Assembly (NCBI RefSeq): GCF_000397065.2
Contig: NZ_KE007317.1
Location: 190,969-254,968 of the forward strand
Direction of reading: 5' to 3'
Source: Marinobacter lipolyticus SM19
GTDB taxonomy: Bacteria; Pseudomonadota; Gammaproteobacteria; Pseudomonadales; Oleiphilaceae
DNA: 64,000 nucleotides
The position numbers were made by a program, and so were the translations under genes. Numbering within the stretch: position 1 is the stretch's first letter; each line of letters starts with the position of its first letter. Shown in pieces: positions 1 to 8,414 of this stretch. The notes beneath the pieces are model-generated. The model did no database searches and was not told the origin of the DNA. It worked only from the letters and a program-made list of their open reading frames with translations.

Positions 1-746
1 AGGAACCGGTTCGCGTGAATGTCTCGAATGGACTGTAGCACGCCACGCAATTCCAGTTTGGCGATGGCGAGGTTGATTCGGTCCACCAGCTCCTGGGAAC
101 CCGCGGCTTGCTTGGGTACCAGGATGTGCATTTCCTGTCGTGAGAATACGAAGCTGAGCCGTCGCACGGCCTCCGGGTTGTCAAAGACCGTCTCGATGGC
201 TTCCTTGGCTGAGAAAATATCCACGGGTATGACATCGACGGCACCGGCCTTTAATAGTTTGAAACAGTGCTTGAGGGTCGCGGGTTGTTCCAGCGTGGTA
301 CCGGGTTGCTTCAGCAAGTCATTCAGGTCGTGGGTAAAGTAGCCTTGGGGGCGGCAGAAACGATGCCCGGCCAGTCCCTCCCGTTCCGATGTCCGTACAT
401 GGCCGGCGGTTAAGACGAACGGCACGATGTAATTGGACATCAGGGGGTCCGTATAGAGGAAGCGCTGGGCTCGTTTTTCGTTCAAGTACCAGGGAAACGT
501 TGCCTGATAGCGTCCTTCTTCGGTATCGGAGAGCAGTGCATCCCAGGTGGGCTGGAACACGACTTCATGCTTCAGCCCGGCCTCCGGCATGATGCGGTCC
601 ACGATTTCAACGATCATGCCGCGGCTCCTCCAGTCTTCCCCGGTAAAGGGAACAAAATTTCCCGAGGTCACAAGTCGAAAGGGGTCCGCGAATGCGGTGC
701 TGCTCAGGGTAAATAGCAGGAAATACCAGGCAAGGAACTTCTTCAC
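1..746 (-). CDS. periplasmic solute-binding protein, family 3 (partial, C-terminus off the left edge)
   Basis: The reverse strand is open from a GTG at 746 to base 1 without a stop, so the C-terminus is missing. The frame begins with a cleavable signal peptide (KKFLAWYFLLFTLSSTAFA, then DPF) and continues as an amino-acid-type binding protein (SBP_bac_3 family): VTSGNFVPFTGEDW, then the glycine-poor lobe and a late segment around SRQEMHILVPK. A TGA lies five codons before the GTG in the same frame, so GTG is the earliest usable start. A GGAGG-like stretch lies about 30 bases further up, too far to be a normal ribosome site. Such proteins bind small polar ligands for ABC import or for signalling; the ligand cannot be read from the sequence. 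It is transcribed away from fdhA. Confidence 0.8.
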   Translation of the reverse strand, partial: MKKFLAWYFLLFTLSSTAFADPFRLVTSGNFVPFTGEDWRSRGMIVEIVDRIMPEAGLKHEVVFQPTWDALLSDTEEGRYQATFPWYLNEKRAQRFLYTDPLMSNYIVPFVLTAGHVRTSEREGLAGHRFCRPQGYFTHDLNDLLKQPGTTLEQPATLKHCFKLLKAGAVDVIPVDIFSAKEAIETVFDNPEAVRRLSFVFSRQEMHILVPKQAAGSQELVDRINLAIAKLELRGVLQSIRDIHANRF

Positions 747-1171
747 AGTCGGTACCCATAGTCATTCGTGGCTGGCAAACGTTCCTCCAGAGGCAGTCCG
801 TTACCGTCCAGGAAAAACCTGTCGCCGGGATAAAAAAAGGACGGGGTATTCACTTGGGTCCGTAAAGCTGAACCCCGTCAAGTATGGACATGGCTTGGGT
901 TTTCAATGGTACAAACAAAACCTGATGACTCAGGCGCAGATCAATTTGAAGCCATACTAGGCCCGATGGAGGAAGTTGATCTGCTTGGGCACGACATCGG
1001 AGGAATGATTTGCGACAGGGAGTGCGGGGAGAGGGGCAGGGGCGTCCTCGTTTCAGTGTTGTCCGTGTCCTGTGCAAGAAAGAATCTGTCGTATACAGGC
1101 ATGTGCCCAGCGGCCGGGTGTTTAAAGTGGGGAGGCACTTCCACCACAACAGCCTGATGAAGGAAGACACA
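747..1171. other. intergenic region between binding-protein gene and fdhA
   Basis: This 425-base stretch separates the divergently read binding-protein gene and fdhA, so it must hold both promoters. Short frames on both strands cross it, but none has a convincing ribosome site, codon pattern or recognisable product. I see no terminator-like hairpin or tandem repeat. The only clear signal is the fdhA ribosome site AGGAAG at 1161-1166. Confidence 0.5.
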
Positions 1172-2371
1172 ATGACAAGCAATGCATCCAACCGCGGGGT
1201 GGTGTACCAGGGCCCCGGCCAGGTCGCCATCGAATCCATCGCTTTTCCCAAACTTGCCCTTGGTAACCGACGTTGTGACCACGGCGTGATTCTGAAAGTA
1301 CTGACCACCAACATCTGTGGCTCCGACCAGCACATGGTGCGCGGCCGCACTACTGCACCCTCGGGCCTGGTGCTTGGCCATGAAATTACCGGCCAGATTA
1401 TCGAATGCGGCCGGGACGTTGAGTTCCTTGAAGTGGGCGACATTGTTTCCGTACCCTTCAACATTGCCTGTGGTCGCTGCCGTAACTGTAAGGAAGGCAA
1501 GACCGGCATCTGCCTGAACGTGAACCCCGCCCGTCCCGGCGCCGCCTACGGATACGTGGACATGGGCGGCTGGGTCGGCGGCCAGACCGAGTACGTCATG
1601 GTGCCGTACGCCGACTTTAATCTGCTCAAGTTTCCCGACCCGAACCATGCCATGGAAAAGATCAAGGACCTCACGCTGTTGTCCGACATCTTCCCCACAG
1701 GGTTCCACGGCTGCGTCACCGCCGGCGTCGGCCCCGGTTCTACCGTCTACATCGCCGGTGCGGGTCCCGTCGGCCTGGCTGCGGCTGTCAGTGCCCAGCT
1801 GCTCGGCGCCGCCTGCGTCATCGTCGGTGACATGATCGAAGAACGTCTCGACCAGGCCCGCAGTTTTGGCTGTGAGGCCATCGACCTGAAGCAGGATGCT
1901 GAACTGCCTGAAATGCTCGAGCAAATCCTCGGCGAGCCGGAAGTTGACTGCTTCGTCGACTGTGTCGGCTTCGAAGCTCATGCCTGCGGCCACCATCACC
2001 ATCACGAGCAGCCGGCCACGGTACTGAACTCCGCGATGCAGGTTACCCGGGCCGGTGGCGAGATCGGCATTCCAGGTCTTTATGTTACAGAAGACCCTGG
2101 CGCTGCCGAAGAATCCGCTAAACAGGGTGCGCTGAGCATGCGTTTTGGACTCGGTTGGGCCAAGTCCCACTCGTTCCACACCGGCCAATGCCCGGTCATG
2201 AAGTACCACCGCCAGCTCATGCAGGCCATCCTGTTTGAGCGCGTTGATATCGCCAGCGCGGTGAACGTGCAGATGATCAGCCTCGATGAGGCTCCCAAGG
2301 GTTACGCCGACTTTGACGGCGGAGCGGCCAAGAAGTTTGTGATCGATCCGCATGCTTCCGTGGCTGCCTGA
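1172..2371 (+). CDS. fdhA: glutathione-independent formaldehyde dehydrogenase
   Basis: This 399-residue zinc-dependent dehydrogenase of the medium-chain alcohol dehydrogenase family oxidises formaldehyde to formate with NAD and needs no glutathione. Its length equals that of the Pseudomonas putida enzyme. Visible features are the catalytic zinc site (NICGSDQH and GHEITG), the structural-zinc cysteines (CGRCRNCKEGKTGIC), a Rossmann loop (AGAGPVGLAAA) and the family signature IPGLYVTEDPGA. The start at 1172 is chosen because AGGAAG precedes it by five bases and the upstream extension is not family-like. In this locus it would detoxify formaldehyde released by betaine and dimethylglycine demethylation. 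An unusual run of five histidines (GHHHHHE) lies in the loop before PATVLNSAM. A strong terminator follows. Confidence 0.95.
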   Translation: MTSNASNRGVVYQGPGQVAIESIAFPKLALGNRRCDHGVILKVLTTNICGSDQHMVRGRTTAPSGLVLGHEITGQIIECGRDVEFLEVGDIVSVPFNIACGRCRNCKEGKTGICLNVNPARPGAAYGYVDMGGWVGGQTEYVMVPYADFNLLKFPDPNHAMEKIKDLTLLSDIFPTGFHGCVTAGVGPGSTVYIAGAGPVGLAAAVSAQLLGAACVIVGDMIEERLDQARSFGCEAIDLKQDAELPEMLEQILGEPEVDCFVDCVGFEAHACGHHHHHEQPATVLNSAMQVTRAGGEIGIPGLYVTEDPGAAEESAKQGALSMRFGLGWAKSHSFHTGQCPVMKYHRQLMQAILFERVDIASAVNVQMISLDEAPKGYADFDGGAAKKFVIDPHASVAA

Positions 2372-2397
2372 GATTGACCTTCCATTGACCTAACGAA

Positions 2398-2427
2398 GAG
2401 GGGGCCGTGTGAACGGCCCCCTCTTTT
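2398..2427 (+). terminator. rho-independent terminator of fdhA
   Basis: A perfect 11-bp GC-rich stem (2398-2408 with 2413-2423) closes a GTGA loop and is followed by TTTT. It lies 27 bases after the fdhA stop and between two convergent genes. The reverse strand lacks a good T tract, so it mainly serves fdhA. Confidence 0.9.
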
Positions 2428-2460
2428 ATGTCAGTCTGACTATGGCACCCGACCCAGGAC

Positions 2461-3732
2461 CTATAAACTGTCGTGGGTCAGGTTTTTAAGAATCGTTTCA
2501 CCATACCACTCCAGGAAGTTAATCACGCCAAACTCGTAAGTCTCCGAGTAGGGGCCGGGTTGATAGGCCAGAGAATTGATACCCTTCTGGTTTTGCTCCG
2601 CCAGTTCCCTGTCCTGTTTGTTGGTCTGGTCCCATACATAACGCATTCGCTCTACGTCGTAGTCTTCGCCTTCCACCGCATCCTTGTGTACCAGCCACTT
2701 GGTCGTTACCAGCGTCTTCTGCGCGGAAATCGGCTGCACCTGAAACACGATAACATGATCGCTTTGCATGTGATTCCAGGAATTCGGCAGGTGGAGAATC
2801 CGCATAGAACCGAGGCTCTGGTTTTGAATGCGTCCCAGGTTTTTCCTGCAGGCCGGTTTCCCGTCCATGGTCATCACCGCCGTGCCTTCCTTTAACGGCA
2901 TCCGCACGATCCGGTTTTGCAACCCGAACTCCACATGCTTGTGAGGGATGCCTTCACGGTCCCATTCCGCAGCCTGGCGCTCGTAGTGCTCCTTGAATTC
3001 CGGTGTGGCTCGGGGATCCGTGGTGTCGTCCCATTCGAGCAATGTACGGAGCAATTCCGGATGGGAGCCCGAGCAGTGATAACACTCCCGATTATTTTCA
3101 ACCACCAGTTTCCAGTTTGCGTTCTCCTCGAGAGTCGACTCTGCCGCCACCTTGGAGTTTTCCATGTCGTACGGTTCCATATAGGCATCCAGGGCGGCCA
3201 GGTAGGCATCGATCTCGGGCGGCTCATCCTCTGCAAGGCAGACATAGATAAAGCCGCCGGCCGTTCTGCAATGCGCCGGCTTCAGGCCGAAGTCGCTCTT
3301 ATCGAAACCATCGCCCATTTCGGTCCCGGCAAAAATCAGATTGCCTTTCAGGTCATAGGTCCATTGATGATATGGGCAAGTCAGGTTTGCCACCTTGCCT
3401 TTCTTCCCGGTACACACCCGTGAGCCCCGGTGACGGCACACATTATGGAATGCACGCACTTCACCATCACGGTCACGCACTACCAGCACCGGGTTTTGAC
3501 CGACCTCCACCGTTATGTAGGCACCCGGTGTTGGCACTTCGCACGTCATGCCGACAAACAACCATTCCTTCATGAATACTTCTTCCATATCCACCCGAAA
3601 GAGGAAAGGGTCGTTATACAGCGCCCGGGGCAGGGAAAGATTCCGGGACCGTTCAGTCAGCGTCCGGCTCATATCCCGTCGGGCTTCCCCCATGTGGTTG
3701 TATTGCAAATTGAGTAGGTCGTATTCGGTCAT
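2461..3732 (-). CDS. gbcA: glycine betaine monooxygenase, Rieske oxygenase subunit
   Basis: This 423-residue Rieske non-haem iron oxygenase carries out the first betaine demethylation (betaine to dimethylglycine plus formaldehyde). The Rieske site is CRH...CPYHQW (Cys-x-His and Cys-x2-His). The mononuclear iron site is NNRECYHCSGSHPELL, with the two histidines spaced as in the family, and the C-terminal domain is complete. The start at 3732 (MTEYDLLNLQ) follows AGGAAA at a suitable distance; an earlier in-frame ATG at 3768 lacks a ribosome site. It is read divergently from gbcB, which supplies electrons, as in Pseudomonas. Expression is expected to depend on GbdR, encoded nearby. Confidence 0.95.
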   Translation of the reverse strand: MTEYDLLNLQYNHMGEARRDMSRTLTERSRNLSLPRALYNDPFLFRVDMEEVFMKEWLFVGMTCEVPTPGAYITVEVGQNPVLVVRDRDGEVRAFHNVCRHRGSRVCTGKKGKVANLTCPYHQWTYDLKGNLIFAGTEMGDGFDKSDFGLKPAHCRTAGGFIYVCLAEDEPPEIDAYLAALDAYMEPYDMENSKVAAESTLEENANWKLVVENNRECYHCSGSHPELLRTLLEWDDTTDPRATPEFKEHYERQAAEWDREGIPHKHVEFGLQNRIVRMPLKEGTAVMTMDGKPACRKNLGRIQNQSLGSMRILHLPNSWNHMQSDHVIVFQVQPISAQKTLVTTKWLVHKDAVEGEDYDVERMRYVWDQTNKQDRELAEQNQKGINSLAYQPGPYSETYEFGVINFLEWYGETILKNLTHDSL

Positions 3733-4027
3733 CGGAGCATTTCCTGTTAAAAGGGTGTACCTCAGCATGTGGCGTTACCCGCAAATAATATGGATGCGGG
3801 TTTCCGGTAACACATTTTCGCAGGGGCCAGATGCGCCGGTTATCCATTAACGACATTCGTGGCTTTTAATTCGACTTGGCGGGAAGGGGAGACGAATACA
3901 GGCTCAGCGGCTGGAGAAGTTGATCAAGACTTTGTCGTAAATGGGTAACTCGTGGCTTTGGATTTTCACGAGAATGGATTGTCACAGTTCCACCGGTGCT
4001 GAATCACCCACGATGGAGATCAAGATA
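3733..4027. promoter_or_regulatory. divergent gbcA / gbcB promoter region
   Basis: This 295-base stretch separates two genes for one enzyme, read outwards. In Pseudomonas the equivalent region is activated by GbdR with betaine or dimethylglycine. A partial repeat, CGTGGCTTT, occurs at 3859-3867 and 3951-3959, but I cannot assign it to GbdR by eye. The gbcB ribosome site GGAG is at its right end. Confidence 0.55.
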
Positions 4028-5155
4028 ATGACCAGCGTTACCGAAGTCACCGAACCCTCGTCCCATTTCAATCCTCTCAACACCCGGGTTTGGGCTAACG
4101 GCCGTCACCTGGTTCGATGTGTTCGCGTTATCCAGGAAACCTGGGACGTCAAAACGTTCTGCTTCAACGCCGAACAGTCCGTCATGTTCTTTTTTAAGCC
4201 CGGCCAGTTCGTTACCCTCGAACTGGAAATCGATGGTGAACAGGTGATGCGCTCCTACACCATCTCAAGTTCGCCCTCCGTCCCTTACAGTTTCTCGATC
4301 ACCGTCAAACGCGTACCCGGTGGCCATGTTTCCAACTGGTTGCACGACAACCTCAGAGAGCATGACGAACTTGCCGTGCACGGCCCGGTCGGCAACTTCA
4401 ATTGCATGGACTACCCTTCCGAGAAGGTCCTGCTGCTCTCCGGCGGTGTAGGTATTACGCCCCTGATGTCCATGGCACGCTGGTACTTTGACACCAATGC
4501 GGATGTCGACATGGCCTTCATCCACAGCGCCCGTGCGCCCAAGGACATTATTTTCCAGCGTGAGCTCGAACACATGTGCTCGCGCGTTCCGAATTTTAAC
4601 CTTAGTGTTATTTGTGAGCGGACCGAAATCGGCCACGCCTGGAATGGCTACCGGGGCTACCTGGACCATACCAAACTCGAAATGATTGCACCGGATTACC
4701 AGAGCCGTCGCATTTTCTGCTGCGGGCCGACTCCTTACATGCGTGCCATCAAGAACCTTCTCATCGAGAATGGCTTCGATATGTCGAGGTACCACGAGGA
4801 ATCCTTCGGCGCCACTCCGGCCGACGTCACCGAGGATGTGCTGGAGCAGGCGGAAATAGCCGTCAAAAAGGCGGAGGACATCACGGACGCTGATACCTTT
4901 ACCGTCGATTTCACCACCTCCGGCATGAGCGTCCAGATCCTGCCCGGTGAAACCGTCCACTCCGCCGCCAGTCGTCTTGGGCTCAATATTCCCAAGGCCT
5001 GTGGGGTCGGCATTTGTGGTACTTGCAAGGTGCTGAAGACCGGTGGCGAGGTTGATATCCAGCACAATGGCGGCATAACCGAGGAAGACCTGACGGAGGG
5101 CTACATTCTCTCCTGCTGCAGTACCCCGTTGTCCGATCTCAGCATAGACGGCTGA
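4028..5155 (+). CDS. gbcB: glycine betaine monooxygenase, ferredoxin reductase subunit
   Basis: This 375-residue iron-sulfur flavoprotein passes electrons from NAD(P)H to GbcA. The order is an FAD domain (RSYTISSSP, about residue 80), a nucleotide-binding domain (LLSGGVGITPLMSMARW, CCGPTPYMRA) and a C-terminal plant-type 2Fe-2S domain (ACGVGICGTCKV and a later Cys-Cys near LSCCSTPL). Three in-frame ATGs precede the body. The one at 4028 is preferred because GGAG lies nine bases upstream. A strong hairpin follows the gene. Confidence 0.94.
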   Translation: MTSVTEVTEPSSHFNPLNTRVWANGRHLVRCVRVIQETWDVKTFCFNAEQSVMFFFKPGQFVTLELEIDGEQVMRSYTISSSPSVPYSFSITVKRVPGGHVSNWLHDNLREHDELAVHGPVGNFNCMDYPSEKVLLLSGGVGITPLMSMARWYFDTNADVDMAFIHSARAPKDIIFQRELEHMCSRVPNFNLSVICERTEIGHAWNGYRGYLDHTKLEMIAPDYQSRRIFCCGPTPYMRAIKNLLIENGFDMSRYHEESFGATPADVTEDVLEQAEIAVKKAEDITDADTFTVDFTTSGMSVQILPGETVHSAASRLGLNIPKACGVGICGTCKVLKTGGEVDIQHNGGITEEDLTEGYILSCCSTPLSDLSIDG

Positions 5156-5188
5156 TTTGGGCGGCGTTTCACTGAGTTTCCCTGATCA

Positions 5189-5226
5189 GGCGCTCTGGCT
5201 CCCGGTTACCTGCGGGCCAGGGCGCC
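5189..5226 (+). terminator. hairpin downstream of gbcB
   Basis: The arms 5189-5204 and 5213-5226 form a long GC-rich stem with small mismatches around an eight-base loop, 33 bases after the gbcB stop. No T tract follows, so it may act as a transcript-end stabiliser or a weak terminator. Confidence 0.5.
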
Positions 5227-5453
5227 CATGTCGCAATTGAGCTCAAAATAATACGCAATGCGACGTTTTTGGACTGTTCCCCGTTCAGCGCGGGGCATAC
5301 TATAAGCACCTGACATTAATCAATTATGACGGGAAGGGAAGGCGTTGGCTTTTCCCAATAAAAACAAAATCCTGACAGTGGTCGCTCGACCCGGACGTAA
5401 TTCGGGACCCGCTGATCAACTGGACTTGCAATACATAAGAGAGGGGTAAGTCC

Positions 5454-6599
5454 ATGAAAGAGAACGTTGTTTCTGAGGATCATCTAATTGAAACGCAGCC
5501 CTATCGGGTTGGTTTTCTATTGATTGATAACTTCACTCTGGCTGCCCTGGCGTCAACCATAGAGCCATTGCGTATGGCCAACCAGCTCACCAGTTCCGAA
5601 CTTTACACCTGGCAACTATTATCCCGTGATGGCGAGACGGTTAAGGCGAGTGACGGCCTGAGAATTTCGCCAGACGGGTCGATTTCCGACAAGAAGGTGT
5701 TCGATATTGTCATCGTCGTGGGCGGTGTTGACATCACCCGGAGCTATACGTCCAAGGAAGTGGCCTGGCTACAGCAACAGGCTCAGAGAAAGGTCCTGCT
5801 CGGTGCCGTATGTACCGGGGCCTACGTACTGGCCAGCGGAGGCCTGCTTGACGGCTACCATTGCAGCGCTCATTGGGAATGCCTGGCGTCCCTCCAGGAG
5901 CGGTTTCCGCGGGTGCATTGCACCAATCAACTCTACACTCTGGATCGGGATCGCATGACCTGCACCGGAGGCCATGTGCCAATGGACATGATGCTCAGCA
6001 TGATCGCCCGCCAGCACGGCAAGGCATTAACCAATGCGATTTGCGACATGTTCGTCTGCGACCGTGTCCGCCCGGACAACGAATTGCAGCGCACCCCTTT
6101 GCGCCGTCTGCTGACCACAGCCCAGCCCAAACTGGCTGAGGTCACTGAGTTGATGGAAGCCAACCTGGAGGAACCTATTGAGCTGGAGGAGCTTGCCAGC
6201 TATGTTGGCATTTCCCGTCGTCAACTGGAACGGCTCTTCCTGAAGCACTTGAACTGCACGCCCTCGCGCTACTATTTAAAGCTCCGGCTGGACCGGGCCC
6301 GTCAGCTGCTGAAACAGACTACTTGTTCCATCATCGAAGTCGCCTCCATGTGTGGGTTTGTATCTGCCCCCCATTTCAGCCGCTGTTATCGCAAGTACAT
6401 CGGTATCTCTCCCAAGGAAGAGCGAGCCGAAGTATGGTCACTAAAGCAATCGGACCCGCCAAACTCCGGTGAAGTTGCTGCCATGCCCACCTCCTCTTAT
6501 ATTGCCCTGCAGTTGGCTCAGTCAGAGCCGTCCTGTGGTGCGATTCACTTCATGTCAGCTTCTGCACAGCTTGTTCAAAAGCTTGCCGCCTCGGGATGA
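5454..6599 (+). CDS. gbdR: betaine-responsive AraC-family activator
   Basis: This 381-residue regulator has an N-terminal DJ-1/PfpI-like (amidase-like) sensing domain, about residues 15-185, and a C-terminal AraC-type double helix-turn-helix, about residues 220-320 (LASYVGISRRQLERLF and VASMCGFVSAPHFSRCYRKY). This architecture and the position between gbcB and the dgc operon match GbdR, which activates gbc and dgc genes in response to betaine and dimethylglycine. The ATG at 5454 is preceded by GAGAGGGG. The family is known to bind betaine; I see no residue that proves ligand identity here. A canonical terminator follows. Confidence 0.92.
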   Translation: MKENVVSEDHLIETQPYRVGFLLIDNFTLAALASTIEPLRMANQLTSSELYTWQLLSRDGETVKASDGLRISPDGSISDKKVFDIVIVVGGVDITRSYTSKEVAWLQQQAQRKVLLGAVCTGAYVLASGGLLDGYHCSAHWECLASLQERFPRVHCTNQLYTLDRDRMTCTGGHVPMDMMLSMIARQHGKALTNAICDMFVCDRVRPDNELQRTPLRRLLTTAQPKLAEVTELMEANLEEPIELEELASYVGISRRQLERLFLKHLNCTPSRYYLKLRLDRARQLLKQTTCSIIEVASMCGFVSAPHFSRCYRKYIGISPKEERAEVWSLKQSDPPNSGEVAAMPTSSYIALQLAQSEPSCGAIHFMSASAQLVQKLAASG

Positions 6600-6619
6600 A
6601 TCGGGAATGCGGATAGAGT

Positions 6620-6641
6620 AAGGGGCTTCGGCCCCTTTTTT
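6620..6641 (+). terminator. rho-independent terminator of gbdR
   Basis: A seven-base-pair stem AAGGGGC / GCCCCTT with a TTCG tetraloop runs directly into a T tract, 20 bases after the gbdR stop. Confidence 0.92.
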
Positions 6642-6788
6642 CGTTATGGCCCCGGCCCGGTGCTGCGCTTCCTCATCCTCGGTGACCTGCCGATTTTGGT
6701 GTTTCCGCTGTCGCTTCCAGTGAACTCGGCCGAACGCCCCATGGATACACTCCCTCTATGCTCAACCAATCAACTGTCGGGGTGTTAC

Positions 6789-7766
6789 ATGAACGAAACC
6801 GAATTGCACCAGGACTCCATCGTTATCGATGGCCTCATCATCGCCAAGTGGGGCCGTGAACTCTTCGAGGACATGCGCAAGGGCGGATTGACCGCCGCCA
6901 ACTGCACCGTTTCCGTCTGGGAGGACTTCCAGGACACGGTGGACAACATCGTTATGGTCAACGAGCTGATCGAAGACAACAGCGACCTGGTGATGAAAGT
7001 CAAAACCACCGCCGACATCCGCAAGGCCAAGGAGTTGGGCAAAACCGGTATCATCATGGGCTTTCAGAACGCCCACGCCTTCGAAGACCAGCTCGGTTAC
7101 ATCCAGATCTTCAAGGACCTGGGCGTCGGCGTCGTCCAGATGTGCTACAACACCCAGAACCTCATCGGCACCGGCTGCTACGAGCGGGACGGAGGCCTGT
7201 CCGGCTTCGGCCGTGAAGTCGTCGCCGAAATGAACCGCGTTGGCATCATGTGCGACCTGTCCCACGTCGGCAGCAAGACCTCCGAGGAAGTCATCCTCGA
7301 ATCCAGGATGCCGGTCTGCTACTCCCACTGTTTGCCCTCCGGCCTGAAAGAGCACCCGCGCAACAAATCCGACGAGGAACTCAAATTCATCGCCGACCAT
7401 GGTGGTTTTGTTGGAGTGACCATGTTTACACCCTTCCTCAAGAAGGGCGTTGACGCCACTATCGACGACTACGTCGAAGCCATCGCCTACATCGTCGATA
7501 TCGTCGGCGAAGACCAGGTGGGCATCGGCACCGACTTCACCCAGGGGCAGGACAAGGCTTTCTTCGACATGCTCACCCACGACAAGGGCTACGCCCGCGA
7601 ACTCACCCGCTTCGGTAAGATCGTCAACCCCGAAGGTATTCGCACCGTCGGCGAGTTCCCGAACCTGACCGGAGCCCTCCTGCGCAACGGCTTCTCCGAA
7701 GAACTCACCCGCAAGATCATGGGTGAGAACTGGCTGCGCGTCCTTGGCGAGGTATGGGGAGAATGA
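6789..7766 (+). CDS. M19 (renal dipeptidase)-like protein of the dgc operon
   Basis: This 325-residue protein has the fold signature of membrane dipeptidases: DLSHVGSKTSEEV, YSHC, GIGTDFTQG and a final GLLRNG-like segment (GALLRNGFSEE). It is the first gene of the dimethylglycine operon, as in Pseudomonas aeruginosa (PA5396 position). The usual metal ligands look altered. The N-terminal His-x-Asp of the family is replaced by Leu-x-Ile (IDGLIIAKW), and the bridging glutamate region reads FQNAHAF. It may therefore not be a peptidase. The start at 6789 matches the family N-terminus. The stop is close to the next start, which implies translational coupling. Confidence 0.85.
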   Translation: MNETELHQDSIVIDGLIIAKWGRELFEDMRKGGLTAANCTVSVWEDFQDTVDNIVMVNELIEDNSDLVMKVKTTADIRKAKELGKTGIIMGFQNAHAFEDQLGYIQIFKDLGVGVVQMCYNTQNLIGTGCYERDGGLSGFGREVVAEMNRVGIMCDLSHVGSKTSEEVILESRMPVCYSHCLPSGLKEHPRNKSDEELKFIADHGGFVGVTMFTPFLKKGVDATIDDYVEAIAYIVDIVGEDQVGIGTDFTQGQDKAFFDMLTHDKGYARELTRFGKIVNPEGIRTVGEFPNLTGALLRNGFSEELTRKIMGENWLRVLGEVWGE

Positions 7767-7768
7767 CC

Positions 7769-8320
7769 ATGACCACACACGCCCCCGAAATGCCCATTGA
7801 AGTGGACAGCGAAACTGGCATTTGGACCACCGACGCATTGCCCATGCTGTATGTGCCGCGGCACTTTTTCATCAACAACCATCAGGCCATCGAAGCAGAG
7901 ATCGGTCCAGAACGATATGCCGACATTCTCTACAAGGCCGGTTACAAATCCGCCTGGCATTGGTGTGAAAAAGAAGCGGCCCTGCACGGCCTCACAGGTC
8001 GTGAGGTGTTCGATCACTACATGAAACGGCTCTCCCAGCGTGGCTGGGGCCTGTTCACGGTTGAGCATCTCGACATCGCCAGTGGTCAGGCGCAAGTCCG
8101 GCTCGACCACTCCGCCTTTGTCTATCACTACGGCAAAGCCGGACGCAAGATCGACTACATGTTCACCGGCTGGTTCGCCGGCGCCATGGACCAGATTGCC
8201 ACCGATCTCGGATACGACGTGCGCACCCAGGCGGTGCAAACCCAAAGCGCCGCGGAGGAGGGCGTCGATTACGGCCTCTTCGAAGTGACACCGATATCGG
8301 CCTTAAACACAGCCAACTAA
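7769..8320 (+). CDS. conserved dgc-operon protein (DUF5943 / V4R-like)
   Basis: This 183-residue soluble protein sits between the M19-like gene and dgcA, as PA5397 does in Pseudomonas. I recognise it as the DUF5943 type, possibly related to 4-vinyl-reductase (V4R) small-molecule-binding domains. Features include YVPRHFFINNHQAIEAEIG near the N-terminus and HYGKAGRKIDYMFTGWFAGAM in the second half. Two ATGs are possible, 7763 and 7769. GGAG lies seven bases from 7769, so that one is chosen. Its biochemical role is unknown; the position suggests a function in dimethylglycine demethylation. Confidence 0.75.
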   Translation: MTTHAPEMPIEVDSETGIWTTDALPMLYVPRHFFINNHQAIEAEIGPERYADILYKAGYKSAWHWCEKEAALHGLTGREVFDHYMKRLSQRGWGLFTVEHLDIASGQAQVRLDHSAFVYHYGKAGRKIDYMFTGWFAGAMDQIATDLGYDVRTQAVQTQSAAEEGVDYGLFEVTPISALNTAN

Positions 8321-8351
8321 AACAGAAAATTCAGTACCGGAGGTAAACAGG

Positions 8352-8377
8352 GCTTTGCCTGATTGATCGCGCAAAGC
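8352..8377 (+). other. small hairpin before dgcA
   Basis: GCTTTGC at 8352-8358 pairs with GCAAAGC at 8371-8377 around a 12-base loop, in the 94-base gap before dgcA. No T tract follows. It may affect transcript processing between the first two genes and dgcA. Confidence 0.35.
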
Positions 8378-8414
8378 CTGAGTAACCTGAGTACAGAATA
8401 AAGAGAGAGCCACC

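Noticed and set aside
906..1157. Small forward frames between the binding-protein gene and fdhA
   Set aside because: No ribosome site, no recognisable product, and they overlap one another on both strands.
941..2353. A 470-codon open frame antisense to fdhA
   Set aside because: The sense strand encodes a complete, motif-rich FdhA. The antisense frame has no family motif and reflects codon bias in GC-rich DNA. The same holds for long antisense frames at 6762-7838, 8445-9728, 12299-13678, 17535-18641, 18767-19963 and 23602-25086.
763..3959. Shared motif CATTCGTGGCT at 763-773 and 3854-3864 with a variant at 3949-3959, considered as a GbdR site
   Set aside because: Position 763 is too close to the binding-protein start for an activator site, no copy was seen before gbdR or the dgc operon, and I cannot match it to a known GbdR consensus.
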